Assembly (NCBI GenBank): GCA_030431695.1
Contig: JAUIIU010000001.1
Span: forward strand, 124,001-188,000
DNA length: 64,000 nt
DNA from: Bacteroidia bacterium
GTDB lineage: Bacteria > Bacteroidota > Bacteroidia > Flavobacteriales > Flavobacteriaceae
Direction of reading: 5' to 3'
Position numbers and translations under genes: made by a program. Below are positions 45,987 to 55,333 of the stretch, piece by piece. Within the stretch, counting starts at the first letter, position 1. The number at the start of each line of letters is the position of its first letter. A model generated the notes under the pieces. The model saw nothing but the letters and a program-made list of their open reading frames with translations, was not told the origin of the DNA and searched no databases.

Positions 45987-48530
45987 TTGAAGGGCGTTCA
46001 AAAAATTACCATATTACTACTCGCGTTGGTCCTTGTCGCTTCCTGTTCGCGAAAGAAAAATACATTTTTAAGTAGAAATTATCACGCGGTCACCGCCGAG
46101 TACAATGCCTTGTACAATGGTGGAGTGGCGCTGGAAAACGGTAAGAGGGAGCTTGCTCAGACTTACCGCGACAATTTCTGGGAAATCCTCCCCGTGGAAA
46201 GGCTGGAACTTGAAGAGAGTATGAGTTTGCCGGGAGAAACCAAGAATCCCGAATTCGAAAGGGCTGAGGAGAAAGCTGCCAAGGCCATTCAGAAACACTC
46301 CATCTACATAGACGGGAAGGAGCACAATCCGCAGATTGATGAAGCATATATGATGCTTGGGAAAGCTCGCTACTACGATCAGAGGTTTATCCCATCGCTT
46401 GATGCCTTCAATTTTATTCTGAACAGATATCCTACCAGCAATAGTATCAATCGGGCCAAGGTGTGGAAGGCCAAGGCGAATATCCGATTGAACAACGAGG
46501 ACATTGCCATCGAGGACCTTCAGGAAATGATGGAGCGCGAGGACCTTGAAGAGGAAGAGTTGGCAGATGCCTCCGCCATCCTGGCCCAGGCTTTTGTAAA
46601 CCTTGATTCCATAGATGGGGCGTTGCCATATATCAAGCTTGCTTCGGAATACACAAGGGACAACGAACTGAAAGGGCGATATGCCTATATCAAAGGACAG
46701 ATATACAACCGTCTCGAGTTCAAAGACAGCGCGAATATGGCATTCGATGAGGTGATCGAATTGAATCGCAAGTCACCGAGGGTATATATGATCAATGCCT
46801 ATATTGAGAAAGCGAGAAATTTCAATTACGAGAAGGAAGATCGTGTGGCATTCCTGGAGTTACTGTTCGACCTGGAGAAGAATCGTGAGAACCGGCCTTT
46901 CCTGGATCGTATCTACAACCAGATCGGTGAGTACTACCGCAGTACTGATAATATCGATACCGCGGTTATCTACTACAACAAATCGATTAAGAATTACAAG
47001 GACGACCGTGTGATGCAGTCTGTGAACTATTCGACGCTGGCCGAGATTGAATTCGACAATGCGGAATACAAGTCGGCAGGACTATACTACGACAGCACAC
47101 TTACATTCCTGGAGCCAAATACAAGAACCTGGAGACGGATCAAGAAGAAACGGGAGAACCTGGACGATGTGATCAAGTACGAAGATATCGCAACCCTTAA
47201 CGACAGTGTACTCCGCCTGGCAAATATGTCGGAAGGACAACTGCTGGCCTATTTCACAGAGTATACTCAGAAGCTTAAGGATAAGGCAATCGAAGATTCT
47301 ATTGCGGCGGTGAAACTCGAGAAGGAGATCGCAAACAACGAGTTTTATAAAAAGAATTCTTCGGGGAACAACAAAGAGCAAACCGGGGGAAGATTCTATT
47401 TCTACAACTCCAGTACGGTGGCCTACGGAAAACAAGAGTTCCGCAGAATATGGGGAGATCGCAAGTTGGAAGACAACTGGAGAAGGTCCGACAAAAAACA
47501 GGCAGGGATCACAGAAGAGATCGCTGTTGAGGATAATACACCAATTGCCGAGAACGAACGATTCAAGCCTGAAACTTATATAAAACTTATTCCGAAGGAT
47601 CAGAAAGTCATCGACAGCCTTACCAAGGACAGGGATTTTGCCTACTACCAACTTGGGCTGATCTATAAGGAGAAATTCAAAGAATACGGCCTGGCGGCAG
47701 ATCGCCTTGAGACCCTGCTCACTTACAATCCTGAGGAGAGGCTAGTTTTACCATCGAAATACAACCTGTACAAGATCTACCAGCAACTGGAACGTCCGGC
47801 ATTGGCCGACAAGTACAGGAACGATATCGTAAACAATCATCCCGACTCACGTTATGCGGAGATCCTGCGGAATCCAAACGCGATGCTGGCAACAGACGAG
47901 TCCAGTCCGGAATTCAAATACAAGGCATTATACAAGGAGTACGAAGCGCACAATTACCAGCAGGTAATAGATACAGCAGAGGAATACATTACCATTTACA
48001 ACGGCAATGATATAGTTCCAAAGCTCGAAATGCTGAAAGCTACTGCACTTGCCCGAAAGGATGGTTTTGAGGCTTACAAGAAGGCCCTTAATTTCATTTC
48101 CCTTAATTACCCGAACAGCGATGAAGGGAAAAAGGCACAGGAGATATATTCGAAGGTGTTGCCAAAACTATCTGTGAAGGATTTCGTTGAAGAGAACGCC
48201 AGTAACGAATGGAAGGTTGTTTACCAATTTGGTCCGGACGAGCAGGAGGCTATGGATGAATTGGTGAAAAAACTTGATAAGTTCCTCGCTGAAAGACGCT
48301 ACGACACCGAGATGTCCACATCTATAGATTATTACGACCCCGATACACGACTTGTGATCATTCACGGCCTTAACACTAAGTTGGGAGCCAGGGGTATGGC
48401 GCAAGTACTGGAAGAAGATAAGAAGTACAAGATCAGAAAACCATTTTTCGAAATATCATCGCCTAATTACAAGATCGTTCAGATACACAAGAACCTCGAT
48501 GATTACTTGAAAGCTGATACTGTCGAATAG
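45987..48530 (+). CDS. sprE: PorW/SprE-type TPR lipoprotein of type IX secretion and gliding motility
   Basis: An 847-residue lipoprotein: the signal peptide ends in LVLVASC with the lipobox Cys, followed by SRKKNTFLSRNYHAVTAEYN, characteristic of the SprE/PorW family. In Flavobacterium and Porphyromonas this outer-membrane-associated TPR protein is needed for T9SS secretion and, in gliding species, motility. Several TPR-like helical repeats appear (about residues 85-330 and 530-730). The only start near the signal peptide is a TTG at 45987. The secreted peptidase at 62 kb carries a C-terminal T9SS signal, consistent with a functional system. Confidence 0.88.
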   Translation: MKGVQKITILLLALVLVASCSRKKNTFLSRNYHAVTAEYNALYNGGVALENGKRELAQTYRDNFWEILPVERLELEESMSLPGETKNPEFERAEEKAAKAIQKHSIYIDGKEHNPQIDEAYMMLGKARYYDQRFIPSLDAFNFILNRYPTSNSINRAKVWKAKANIRLNNEDIAIEDLQEMMEREDLEEEELADASAILAQAFVNLDSIDGALPYIKLASEYTRDNELKGRYAYIKGQIYNRLEFKDSANMAFDEVIELNRKSPRVYMINAYIEKARNFNYEKEDRVAFLELLFDLEKNRENRPFLDRIYNQIGEYYRSTDNIDTAVIYYNKSIKNYKDDRVMQSVNYSTLAEIEFDNAEYKSAGLYYDSTLTFLEPNTRTWRRIKKKRENLDDVIKYEDIATLNDSVLRLANMSEGQLLAYFTEYTQKLKDKAIEDSIAAVKLEKEIANNEFYKKNSSGNNKEQTGGRFYFYNSSTVAYGKQEFRRIWGDRKLEDNWRRSDKKQAGITEEIAVEDNTPIAENERFKPETYIKLIPKDQKVIDSLTKDRDFAYYQLGLIYKEKFKEYGLAADRLETLLTYNPEERLVLPSKYNLYKIYQQLERPALADKYRNDIVNNHPDSRYAEILRNPNAMLATDESSPEFKYKALYKEYEAHNYQQVIDTAEEYITIYNGNDIVPKLEMLKATALARKDGFEAYKKALNFISLNYPNSDEGKKAQEIYSKVLPKLSVKDFVEENASNEWKVVYQFGPDEQEAMDELVKKLDKFLAERRYDTEMSTSIDYYDPDTRLVIIHGLNTKLGARGMAQVLEEDKKYKIRKPFFEISSPNYKIVQIHKNLDDYLKADTVE

Positions 48531-48561
48531 AAAACGTTAATCCCCTCTAATAAAACTAACT

Positions 48562-49032
48562 ATGTTTTCAGACAAAAAAGACAAAAAGCATATGGAACCA
48601 ACAGCAAGCCAAAACAGAATTAACGAAGGAACTAAACTTAAAGGAGATATCCAGTCCAAAGGATTTTTCAGGATCGACGGTGAGATCGACGGTAATGTAA
48701 GCACTCCATCCAAAGTGGTATTGGGCAAATCGGGGGTGATCACCGGAACCCTGGTATGTGAAAATGCCGATATTGAAGGAACCTTCGACGGAAAACTTGA
48801 CGTAACGGGTACACTAACCTTAAAGGCAACTGCAACCATCACAGGTGATGTAGTGGTGGGAAAACTGGCTGTGGAGCCGGGCGCTACTTTCAATGCTTCC
48901 TGTGTGATGAAAGGATCTGAAAAAAAGTCGGAGGCCCTGAAAGAGGCCATGAATGAGAATGTGAAAGCTCAAAATCATCCTTTTGACCGAACCCAAAGAA
49001 TCCAAAAAACAAAAACGGAACAGCAGAATTAA
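48562..49032 (+). CDS. Bactofilin (polymer-forming cytoskeletal protein)
   Basis: A 156-residue bactofilin that assembles into filaments through a central right-handed beta-helix. RINEGTKLKGDIQSKGFFRI leads into repeats such as DGEIDGNV, GVITGTLVCENADIEGTFDG and TATITGDVVVGKLAVEPGA (about residues 35-125). It lies 31 bases after sprE. Its last 50 bases overlap the next gene (atpZ) in another frame. Bactofilins help with cell shape or local assembly of envelope machines; here the link is only by position. Confidence 0.88.
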   Translation: MFSDKKDKKHMEPTASQNRINEGTKLKGDIQSKGFFRIDGEIDGNVSTPSKVVLGKSGVITGTLVCENADIEGTFDGKLDVTGTLTLKATATITGDVVVGKLAVEPGATFNASCVMKGSEKKSEALKEAMNENVKAQNHPFDRTQRIQKTKTEQQN

Positions 49033-49240
49033 CAGCTATGCCCGGTTTTCGGGTATCGCTTTCCAAATGATCGTGATCATATTGCTGGGTACCTACGGGG
49101 GAATGAAGCTCGATGAGCGGTATCCCAACGAATATTCACTCTTCACGGTAATTTGCAGCCTGTTATCCGTAGGTATCGCCATGTATTTTGTGATCAAACA
49201 GGTCACAGATTTTTCTAAAAGACAGGACAAGGACAAATGA
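48983..49240 (+). CDS. AtpZ/AtpI family protein
   Basis: An 85-residue protein with two transmembrane helices, RFSGIAFQMIVIILLGTYGG and ...LFTVICSLLSVGIAMYFVIKQV, the pattern of AtpZ/AtpI proteins, which assist assembly of the F0 c-ring or Mg2+ handling. The hairpin between helices has GMKLDERYPNEYS, typical of the family. The start is a TTG at 48983, 50 bases inside the bactofilin gene, in a different frame. It overlaps the next gene by four bases and belongs upstream of atpB, as is usual in Bacteroidota. Confidence 0.85.
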   Translation: MTEPKESKKQKRNSRINSYARFSGIAFQMIVIILLGTYGGMKLDERYPNEYSLFTVICSLLSVGIAMYFVIKQVTDFSKRQDKDK

Positions 49241-49632
49241 AACAGGATCTTCCGTATTTCTTGCTGAAATGGATAGGCTTCACGGTTTTACTATGTGGGG
49301 TGCATTACTATATTTTTGAAACCTTCCTGTCCGACATCTCACTTTACTTCCCTATTTGGACGATCTACCTATTCAATGCCGGCCTGGTATTGCTGGTGTT
49401 TCTGATCGTGCGTTTTCAGATGGCCAGGGGATATACGAAAACCTACAACCTCTTCCTCATACTCACCATATCCAAGATGGCTCTTGCCATAGTGTTCTTA
49501 CTGCCGTTGTTTGCGGGGAAATCGGAGAATACGATCATTGATGTGGTCAATTTTTTCATCCCGTATTTCCTGTTTTTAGGTTTCGAAATTTTCCAGCTGA
49601 ACATTTTTTTCAAAAAGGAGGAAACAAACTAA
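49237..49632 (+). CDS. Small four-helix membrane protein before atpB (DUF6168-like)
   Basis: A 131-residue protein with four predicted helices and a Lys/Glu-rich end. From its place between AtpZ and AtpB it corresponds to the gene I recall as DUF6168 in flavobacteria. Function unknown. By position it could be an AtpI-like assembly factor of the ATP synthase. It ends 69 bases before atpB, with the atpB promoter in that gap. Confidence 0.6.
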   Translation: MKQDLPYFLLKWIGFTVLLCGVHYYIFETFLSDISLYFPIWTIYLFNAGLVLLVFLIVRFQMARGYTKTYNLFLILTISKMALAIVFLLPLFAGKSENTIIDVVNFFIPYFLFLGFEIFQLNIFFKKEETN

Positions 49633-49639
49633 CAGATAA

Positions 49640-49670
49640 TTTGTCAATTCATTTACTATTAGTACATTTG
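49640..49670 (+). promoter_or_regulatory. atpB operon promoter (TTTG-N19-TACATTTG)
   Basis: TTTG at 49640-49643 and TACATTTG at 49663-49670, exactly 19 bases apart, form a textbook Bacteroidota housekeeping promoter. The -7 box lies 31 bases before the atpB TTG. It begins only eight bases after the upstream gene stops, so the atpBEFHAG genes have their own start of transcription. Confidence 0.8.
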
Positions 49671-49701
49671 CAGCGAATTTCAGAACCGCAAAAGAACGAT
49701 A

Positions 49702-50823
49702 TTGAAAACTACGAAATTAACTACTGTAAGGAGCCTGATTCTAGGCCTGATTTTCCTCCTTTCAATCAACCCGGTTTTTGCAGCTTCAGATGCTTCGGCC
49801 AGTAAGTCGGATGCAGGTGAAGATGAGGAATTTAATGTAACTGAAATGATCATGCACCACATCAAGGACTCGCATGATTTTCACATTATGGACTGGGATG
49901 GACACGCGGTTTCTTTTCCGCTTCCCGTGATCCTTTGGACGGACAATGGGCTGGTTACTTTTATGTCCAGTGAGTTCCACCACGACGACAGCGGATCGGT
50001 AGTTGTTGAAAAAGGCGGTCAGAAATTCGTAAAATACCACGAAGAGATCTACTACGCCTCCGAATCGGCCAATGCCCAGGGAACGTATATAACGATGGGC
50101 GAGGGAGATCATCCCTCGAACGCCCACCCAATGGACTTCTCGATCACCAAACTGGTGTTCTCCATGTTCCTTTCGATATTCCTACTGTTACTTATCTTCG
50201 GACTATCAGCAAGGAAATACGATACGGCCGGAGTACCTAGAGGCATTGCCAAATTCACCGAACCACTGGTTGTGTTCATTCGTGATGAGGTAGCGATCCC
50301 GAACATTGGCGAAAAGCACTATGCCAGGTTCATGCCTTTCCTGCTTACACTTTTCTTCTTTATCTGGATCAACAACTTAATGGGTCTGATCCCATTCTTC
50401 CCATTCAGTGCGAACCTGAGTGGTAACATAGCATTTACAATGGTACTGGCGGTGATCACTTTCGTCATCACTACTGTTAAAGGAAATAAAGATTACTGGG
50501 TACACATTTTCTGGATGCCAGGGGTACCGGTATTCCTGAAGCCATTCCTCGCGCTTATCGAGTTTGCGGGAATCTTCATCAAGCCTGTTTCCCTGATGAT
50601 TCGTTTGTTCGCGAACATCACGGCGGGCCACATTATCGTTTTGAGCCTTATTTCCCTGATCTTCATTTTTGGAACCGTTTGGATGTCGCCTGTGTCGATT
50701 TTCTTCTCGGTGTTCATCAGTGTGATCGAGGTATTGGTAGTAGCCATTCAGGCGTATATTTTCACCATGCTGTCCGCCCTATATATAGGTGGAGCCATGG
50801 AAGAACACGAACATGCACATTAA
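49702..50823 (+). CDS. atpB: ATP synthase F0 subunit a
   Basis: A 373-residue proton-channel subunit. An N-terminal signal-like helix ends at residue 25 (SINPVFAASDA), followed by an extra extracytoplasmic domain of about 100 residues rich in His (HHIKDSHDFHIMDWDGH), which is usual for Bacteroidota subunit a. The transmembrane core begins near residue 155. ANITAGHIIVLSLISLIFIF near the end includes the conserved Arg of helix 4 region (RLFANITAGH) essential for proton transfer. The start is a TTG at 49702; no closer ATG matches the signal. Confidence 0.95.
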   Translation: MKTTKLTTVRSLILGLIFLLSINPVFAASDASASKSDAGEDEEFNVTEMIMHHIKDSHDFHIMDWDGHAVSFPLPVILWTDNGLVTFMSSEFHHDDSGSVVVEKGGQKFVKYHEEIYYASESANAQGTYITMGEGDHPSNAHPMDFSITKLVFSMFLSIFLLLLIFGLSARKYDTAGVPRGIAKFTEPLVVFIRDEVAIPNIGEKHYARFMPFLLTLFFFIWINNLMGLIPFFPFSANLSGNIAFTMVLAVITFVITTVKGNKDYWVHIFWMPGVPVFLKPFLALIEFAGIFIKPVSLMIRLFANITAGHIIVLSLISLIFIFGTVWMSPVSIFFSVFISVIEVLVVAIQAYIFTMLSALYIGGAMEEHEHAH

Positions 50824-50835
50824 TTTAATCTTTAA

Positions 50836-51087
<252 letters not shown>

Positions 51088-51088
51088 G

Positions 51089-51120
51089 AAACACGGCGCA
51101 ACGGTTGGTTGCGCCGGTTT
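51089..51120 (+). other. Stable hairpin between atpE and atpF
   Basis: CGGCGCAAC (51094-51102) pairs perfectly with GTTGCGCCG (51108-51116) around a five-base loop, and four more base pairs (AAAC/GTTT) extend it around one bulged A. It is followed by TTTCTTTCAGTTT, only moderately U-rich. In the mRNA it lies right after the atpE stop. It may be a partial terminator or an RNA-stability element that raises c-subunit output over the downstream genes. Confidence 0.7.
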
Positions 51121-51157
51121 CTTTCAGTTTAATTAAAGATTGAAAAAAGTATAAAAA

Positions 51158-51652
51158 ATGGATTTAGTAACTCCAGACGTAGGTTTAATTTTTTGGACGT
51201 TCATCTCGTTCCTTGTTTTGTTTATCCTTCTGAAGCGTTTCGCATGGAAACCGATCGTGGGAACTGTTAACGACAGGGAGCAATCAATTCGTGAGGCCCT
51301 TGCGTCAGCCGAGGCTGCCAAGAAGGAAATGGAAAACCTTACCGCCGATAACGAGAGAATTCTCAAAGAGGCAAGAGTAGAGCGTGAAGCTATGCTGAAA
51401 GAGGCTCGCGAGATCAAAGCTAAGATGATCTCCGAAGCTGAGGATGATGCCAAGGTGAAAGCCGATAAGATCATCGCTAATGCCCAGGCAGCTATTGAAA
51501 CCGAGAAGAAAGCAGCAATCGCCGAACTGAAAAGCCAGGTAGCAGAGCTGTCCGTCGATATCGCTGAAAAGGTTGTTAAAACCGAACTGGCAGATAAGGA
51601 CAAGCAACTGAAACTGGTAGAGAGCATGCTGGGTGACGCAAAGCTAAACTAA
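51158..51652 (+). CDS. atpF: ATP synthase F0 subunit b
   Basis: A 164-residue peripheral-stalk subunit. DVGLIFWTFISFLVLFILLK is the N-terminal membrane helix (about residues 5-27), with FAWKPI just after, and a long charged Ala/Glu/Lys helix that dimerises and joins subunit delta. Length is typical. It starts 70 bases after atpE and six bases before atpH. Confidence 0.96.
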   Translation: MDLVTPDVGLIFWTFISFLVLFILLKRFAWKPIVGTVNDREQSIREALASAEAAKKEMENLTADNERILKEARVEREAMLKEAREIKAKMISEAEDDAKVKADKIIANAQAAIETEKKAAIAELKSQVAELSVDIAEKVVKTELADKDKQLKLVESMLGDAKLN

Positions 51653-51658
51653 GATCGA

Positions 51659-52198
51659 ATGAAAAGTACTAAGGCAGCAATACGATATGCGAAAGCAGTG
51701 CTAGACCAGGCACGTGAGGCCAAAGTGGCGGATACTGTCTTTGGTGATATGCATCTTGTTTCAGAAACACTGAACGAGAGCAAGGAATTGCGTTCGGCAC
51801 TCCAAAGCCCGGTGATCAAAGCCTCGGACAAGAAGGCAGCCTTGCTGGAGATCTTTGCTTCGACCTCCGATCACACACGCAACCTTATAAGTGTATTGGT
51901 GGACAATCAGCGAATCGCTTCATTGGGCGAAGTTGCAACCAGCTATGTACGGCTTCACAATGAGGCCAAAGGCGTGAAGGTTGCAAACGTGATCACAGCA
52001 GTACCGTTAACGGCAGAGATCGAGAACCAGGTACTGGCCAAAGTGAAAGAGCTTACCGGCAGCAATACGGTAACGCTTGAAAATACGATCGATGAATCCA
52101 TCATCGGAGGGTTTATCCTTCGTGTGGGAGACCTTCAGTACAATGCGAGTATCGCAAACAATTTGAATAAACTTAAAAGAGAATTCACAATAAATTAA
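51659..52198 (+). CDS. atpH: ATP synthase F1 subunit delta
   Basis: A 179-residue subunit linking F1 alpha to the b stalk. AAIRYAKAVLDQAREA at the N-terminus and LTGSNTVTLENTIDESIIGG followed by FILRVGDLQYNASI near the C-terminus are the conserved blocks. It lies in the normal position between atpF and atpA. Confidence 0.96.
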   Translation: MKSTKAAIRYAKAVLDQAREAKVADTVFGDMHLVSETLNESKELRSALQSPVIKASDKKAALLEIFASTSDHTRNLISVLVDNQRIASLGEVATSYVRLHNEAKGVKVANVITAVPLTAEIENQVLAKVKELTGSNTVTLENTIDESIIGGFILRVGDLQYNASIANNLNKLKREFTIN

Positions 52199-52236
52199 GG
52201 ATATGCCCGCAGGGGGCCGTCTAAAACCGAAATAAA

Positions 52237-53811
52237 ATGGCAGAAGTAAAACCAGCTGAAGTTTCAGCAATCTTAAAAAAACAACTCTCAGGATTTGAAG
52301 CTACCGCTTCCCTTGATGAAGTAGGAACGGTGCTTACCGTAGGAGATGGTATTGCCCGTGTATACGGACTTTCAAACGCTCAATACGGAGAATTGGTGGA
52401 GTTTGAAAACGGATTGGAAGGAATTGTACTTAACCTCGAAGAAGATAACGTTGGGGTGGTATTGCTAGGGCCTTCGAAAGAGATCAAAGAGGGAGCCACA
52501 GTAAAGCGTACACAGCGAATCGCCTCCATCAATGTAGGTGAAGGTATCGTTGGTCGTGTCGTGAACACACTGGGTGAACCGATTGATGGTAAAGGACCTG
52601 TAGCCGGGGAAACTTACGAGATGCCATTGGAAAGAAAAGCACCGGGGGTAATTTATCGCCAGCCGGTAAATGAACCACTTCAGACGGGTATCAAGTCGGT
52701 AGACGCCATGATCCCGATCGGTAGAGGACAGCGTGAGCTTGTAATTGGTGACCGCCAAACAGGTAAGACCACAGTTTGTATCGATACGATCATCAACCAG
52801 AAAGAATTCTACGACGCAGGAGAGCCTGTGTATTGTATCTATGTTGCAGTTGGGCAAAAGGCCTCAACGGTAGCAAACATCGCAAGGGTACTGGAAGAAA
52901 AAGGAGCCCTTGCTTATACCACAATTGTGGCAGCTAATGCATCAGACCCTGCGCCGATGCAGGTATATGCTCCATTCGCAGGAGCAGCGATCGGTGAGTA
53001 CTTCCGCGATACAGGAAGGCCAGCCCTGATCATCTATGATGACCTTTCGAAGCAAGCGGTCGCTTACCGCGAGGTATCCCTGCTTCTTCGTCGTCCACCG
53101 GGACGTGAGGCCTACCCTGGAGACGTTTTCTACCTTCACTCAAGATTGTTGGAACGTGCTGCCAAGGTGATCAATGATGATGCGATCGCGAAGAATATGA
53201 ACGACCTTCCGGAGACACTGAGAGATAAAGTAAAAGGAGGAGGGTCATTGACCGCCCTTCCTATAATCGAGACCCAGGCGGGTGACGTATCTGCGTATAT
53301 CCCTACAAACGTGATCTCGATCACGGACGGACAGATCTTCCTTGAATCGGATCTGTTTAACTCCGGGGTGCGTCCTGCGATCAACGTAGGTATCTCAGTA
53401 TCTCGTGTAGGAGGTAGTGCACAGATCAAATCCATGAAGAAGGTAGCCGGTACACTGAAGCTCGACCAGGCTCAGTTCCGTGAACTGGAAGCTTTCGCCA
53501 AGTTTGGTAGTGACCTTGATGCTGCAACCATGAACGTGATTGAAAAAGGTAAGCGAAACGTTGAGATCCTGAAGCAGGCTCAGAACGATCCGTTCACCGT
53601 TGAAGACCAGGTAGCTATCATCTATGCAGGATCCAAGAACCTGCTGCGTAATGTGCCGGTTGAAAAAGTAAAAGAATTCGAGAGAGATTATCTTGAATTG
53701 CTGAATGCGAAGCACAGGGGAACCCTGGACACATTGAAACAAGGAAAGCTTACCGATGAGGTGATCGACACCCTTACCAATGTAGCGAAGGACCTGGCTG
53801 CCAAGTACTAA
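52237..53811 (+). CDS. atpA: ATP synthase F1 subunit alpha
   Basis: A 524-residue non-catalytic nucleotide-binding subunit. GDRQTGKT (residues 171-178) is the P-loop, with [20 protein letters not shown] near 285 and [20 protein letters not shown] near 360. The C-terminal helical domain is complete. Motif order and length are normal. It is followed after 25 bases by atpG. The catalytic beta subunit (atpD) and epsilon (atpC) are not in the window. Confidence 0.98.
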   Translation: MAEVKPAEVSAILKKQLSGFEATASLDEVGTVLTVGDGIARVYGLSNAQYGELVEFENGLEGIVLNLEEDNVGVVLLGPSKEIKEGATVKRTQRIASINVGEGIVGRVVNTLGEPIDGKGPVAGETYEMPLERKAPGVIYRQPVNEPLQTGIKSVDAMIPIGRGQRELVIGDRQTGKTTVCIDTIINQKEFYDAGEPVYCIYVAVGQKASTVANIARVLEEKGALAYTTIVAANASDPAPMQVYAPFAGAAIGEYFRDTGRPALIIYDDLSKQAVAYREVSLLLRRPPGREAYPGDVFYLHSRLLERAAKVINDDAIAKNMNDLPETLRDKVKGGGSLTALPIIETQAGDVSAYIPTNVISITDGQIFLESDLFNSGVRPAINVGISVSRVGGSAQIKSMKKVAGTLKLDQAQFRELEAFAKFGSDLDAATMNVIEKGKRNVEILKQAQNDPFTVEDQVAIIYAGSKNLLRNVPVEKVKEFERDYLELLNAKHRGTLDTLKQGKLTDEVIDTLTNVAKDLAAKY

Positions 53812-53836
53812 TAATTTCGAATTTATAACCTGAACG

Positions 53837-54706
53837 ATGGCAAATCTTAAGGAAATACGTAATAGGATATCGTCTGTAGGCTCAACCATGCAGATCACCA
53901 GCGCCATGAAGATGGTGTCTGCTGCGAAGTTGAAGAAGGCCCAGGACGCTATTACGGCCATGAGGCCATATGCCAATAAGCTTACCGAACTTCTGCAGAA
54001 TCTCAGCGCCACACTGGACGGGGATAGCGGGAGTGCGTATGCCGATCAGCGCGAGGTAAAGAAAGTGTTGGTTGTTGCGATCACATCAAACCGTGGTCTG
54101 GCCGGAGCTTTCAACAGTAATATCATCAAGGAAGCAAAGCGTACCGCTGCCGAAGATTATGCGGGTAAGGAAGTGAGCTTTGTGACCATCGGTAAGAAAG
54201 GAAATGATATCCTGAAAAAAGGTGCGAAGGTTGTTCAGAATAATAACCAAATATTCGACGACCTTACTTTCGACAACGTTTCAGTTATTGCTGAATTTCT
54301 TATGAAGCAGTACGCCGATTCGAATTTCGACAGGATCGTGTTGGTATATAACAAGTTTAAGAATGCAGCTACGCAGATCGTGATGAACGAGCAATTCCTG
54401 CCAATTCTTCCTCCTGATTCCGATGCTACCGACAGCAAAGGAGTTGCCGATTATATCTTCGAGCCGAGCAAGGAGAGAATAGTAGAAGAACTGATCCCGA
54501 AGAGTTTGAAAACACAGTTGTTCAAGGCTATTCGCGATAGTGTTGCAAGTGAGCACGGGGCAAGGATGACGGCCATGCACAAAGCAACCGATAACGCATC
54601 CGAACTGAAAGCAAATCTCACCCTTGAATACAACAAGGCCAGACAGGCAGCGATCACCGGTGAGATCCTGGAGATCGTGGGTGGTGCTGAAGCACTGGCA
54701 GGTTAA
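53837..54706 (+). CDS. atpG: ATP synthase F1 subunit gamma
   Basis: A 289-residue central-stalk subunit. ANLKEIRNRISSVGSTMQIT with SAMKMVSAAKLKKAQ at the N-terminus, TSNRGLAGAFNSNIIKEA near 80, and the C-terminal helix ending in TGEILEIVGGAEAL match the family. It closes the atp operon; a strong terminator begins 25 bases after its stop. Confidence 0.97.
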   Translation: MANLKEIRNRISSVGSTMQITSAMKMVSAAKLKKAQDAITAMRPYANKLTELLQNLSATLDGDSGSAYADQREVKKVLVVAITSNRGLAGAFNSNIIKEAKRTAAEDYAGKEVSFVTIGKKGNDILKKGAKVVQNNNQIFDDLTFDNVSVIAEFLMKQYADSNFDRIVLVYNKFKNAATQIVMNEQFLPILPPDSDATDSKGVADYIFEPSKERIVEELIPKSLKTQLFKAIRDSVASEHGARMTAMHKATDNASELKANLTLEYNKARQAAITGEILEIVGGAEALAG

Positions 54707-54731
54707 TTCAGAAATAATCAAATGCTATACA

Positions 54732-54760
54732 AAGCCTTCCGTAATGCGGAAGGCTTTTTT
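54732..54760 (+). terminator. Intrinsic terminator of the atp operon
   Basis: AAGCCTTCCG (54732-54741) pairs perfectly with CGGAAGGCTT (54747-54756) around a five-base loop and is followed by TTTT. A clear Rho-independent terminator directly after atpG. It rules out the longer reading of the next ORF that would start at 54722. Confidence 0.9.
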
Positions 54761-54796
54761 AGTACCTTTATGGCAGGGCTTTTGATCTTACTGTTT

Positions 54797-55321
54797 ATGA
54801 AAGAAATTCCTTTACTCATGAAATCACTGGTAGTTATATCCGTTGTCCTGCTTTTTGCCCAATGCGGGGGAGAGAAGGCCGCTTCCGAAGAGAACTATAT
54901 TGTGGAAAAAAATCCGCCATTTGAAATTATTGATGCCTATTCCCAGGACTGGGTTGCCGGGATCCCGGAGGGTGGCTCCGGCACTAATGTCCACATAACC
55001 TTGGGAAATTTTACCGGGGATGTGGTGATTCAGCAGTTGTATTTCAACGGAAAGGTCACCAAAATGCAGATATCTCCACAAACCAGGAACCAGTACGTTG
55101 CATATTTCAAAAACGATGTAAAGCGTGATGTTATCATGGATATCGACCCGGTAAAAGAGGCGCAGAACCATCCTGAACCCAAATTTCCTTTTACCCTGGG
55201 TGATGGGGAAGCCATCCTGAGTTATCTGGAAGGTGATCAAGCCAAATATACGCGGGTAAAGAATATTCGGGTAAAGGAAATGCTCGCATATCCCTCTACA
55301 AAACCTAATGACGAAAACTAG
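54797..55321 (+). CDS. Predicted lipoprotein, unknown family
   Basis: A roughly 174-residue lipoprotein. A signal helix ends in VVLLFAQC, with the Cys the likely lipidated residue. The mature part has a compact beta-rich look and no motif I recognise. ATG at 54797 is chosen; a second ATG at 54818 (MKSLVVIS) is equally possible, and the open frame back to 54722 is excluded by the atp terminator. It lies 12 bases before the flippase gene of the envelope operon. Confidence 0.7.
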   Translation: MKEIPLLMKSLVVISVVLLFAQCGGEKAASEENYIVEKNPPFEIIDAYSQDWVAGIPEGGSGTNVHITLGNFTGDVVIQQLYFNGKVTKMQISPQTRNQYVAYFKNDVKRDVIMDIDPVKEAQNHPEPKFPFTLGDGEAILSYLEGDQAKYTRVKNIRVKEMLAYPSTKPNDEN

Positions 55322-55333
55322 CCAATAACTGCG

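Noticed and set aside
54722-54796. Upstream extension of the 54.8 kb lipoprotein to an ATG at 54722
   Set aside because: The segment is the atp operon terminator stem; transcription that makes the lipoprotein must begin or read through after it, and the extra residues would spoil the lipoprotein signal.
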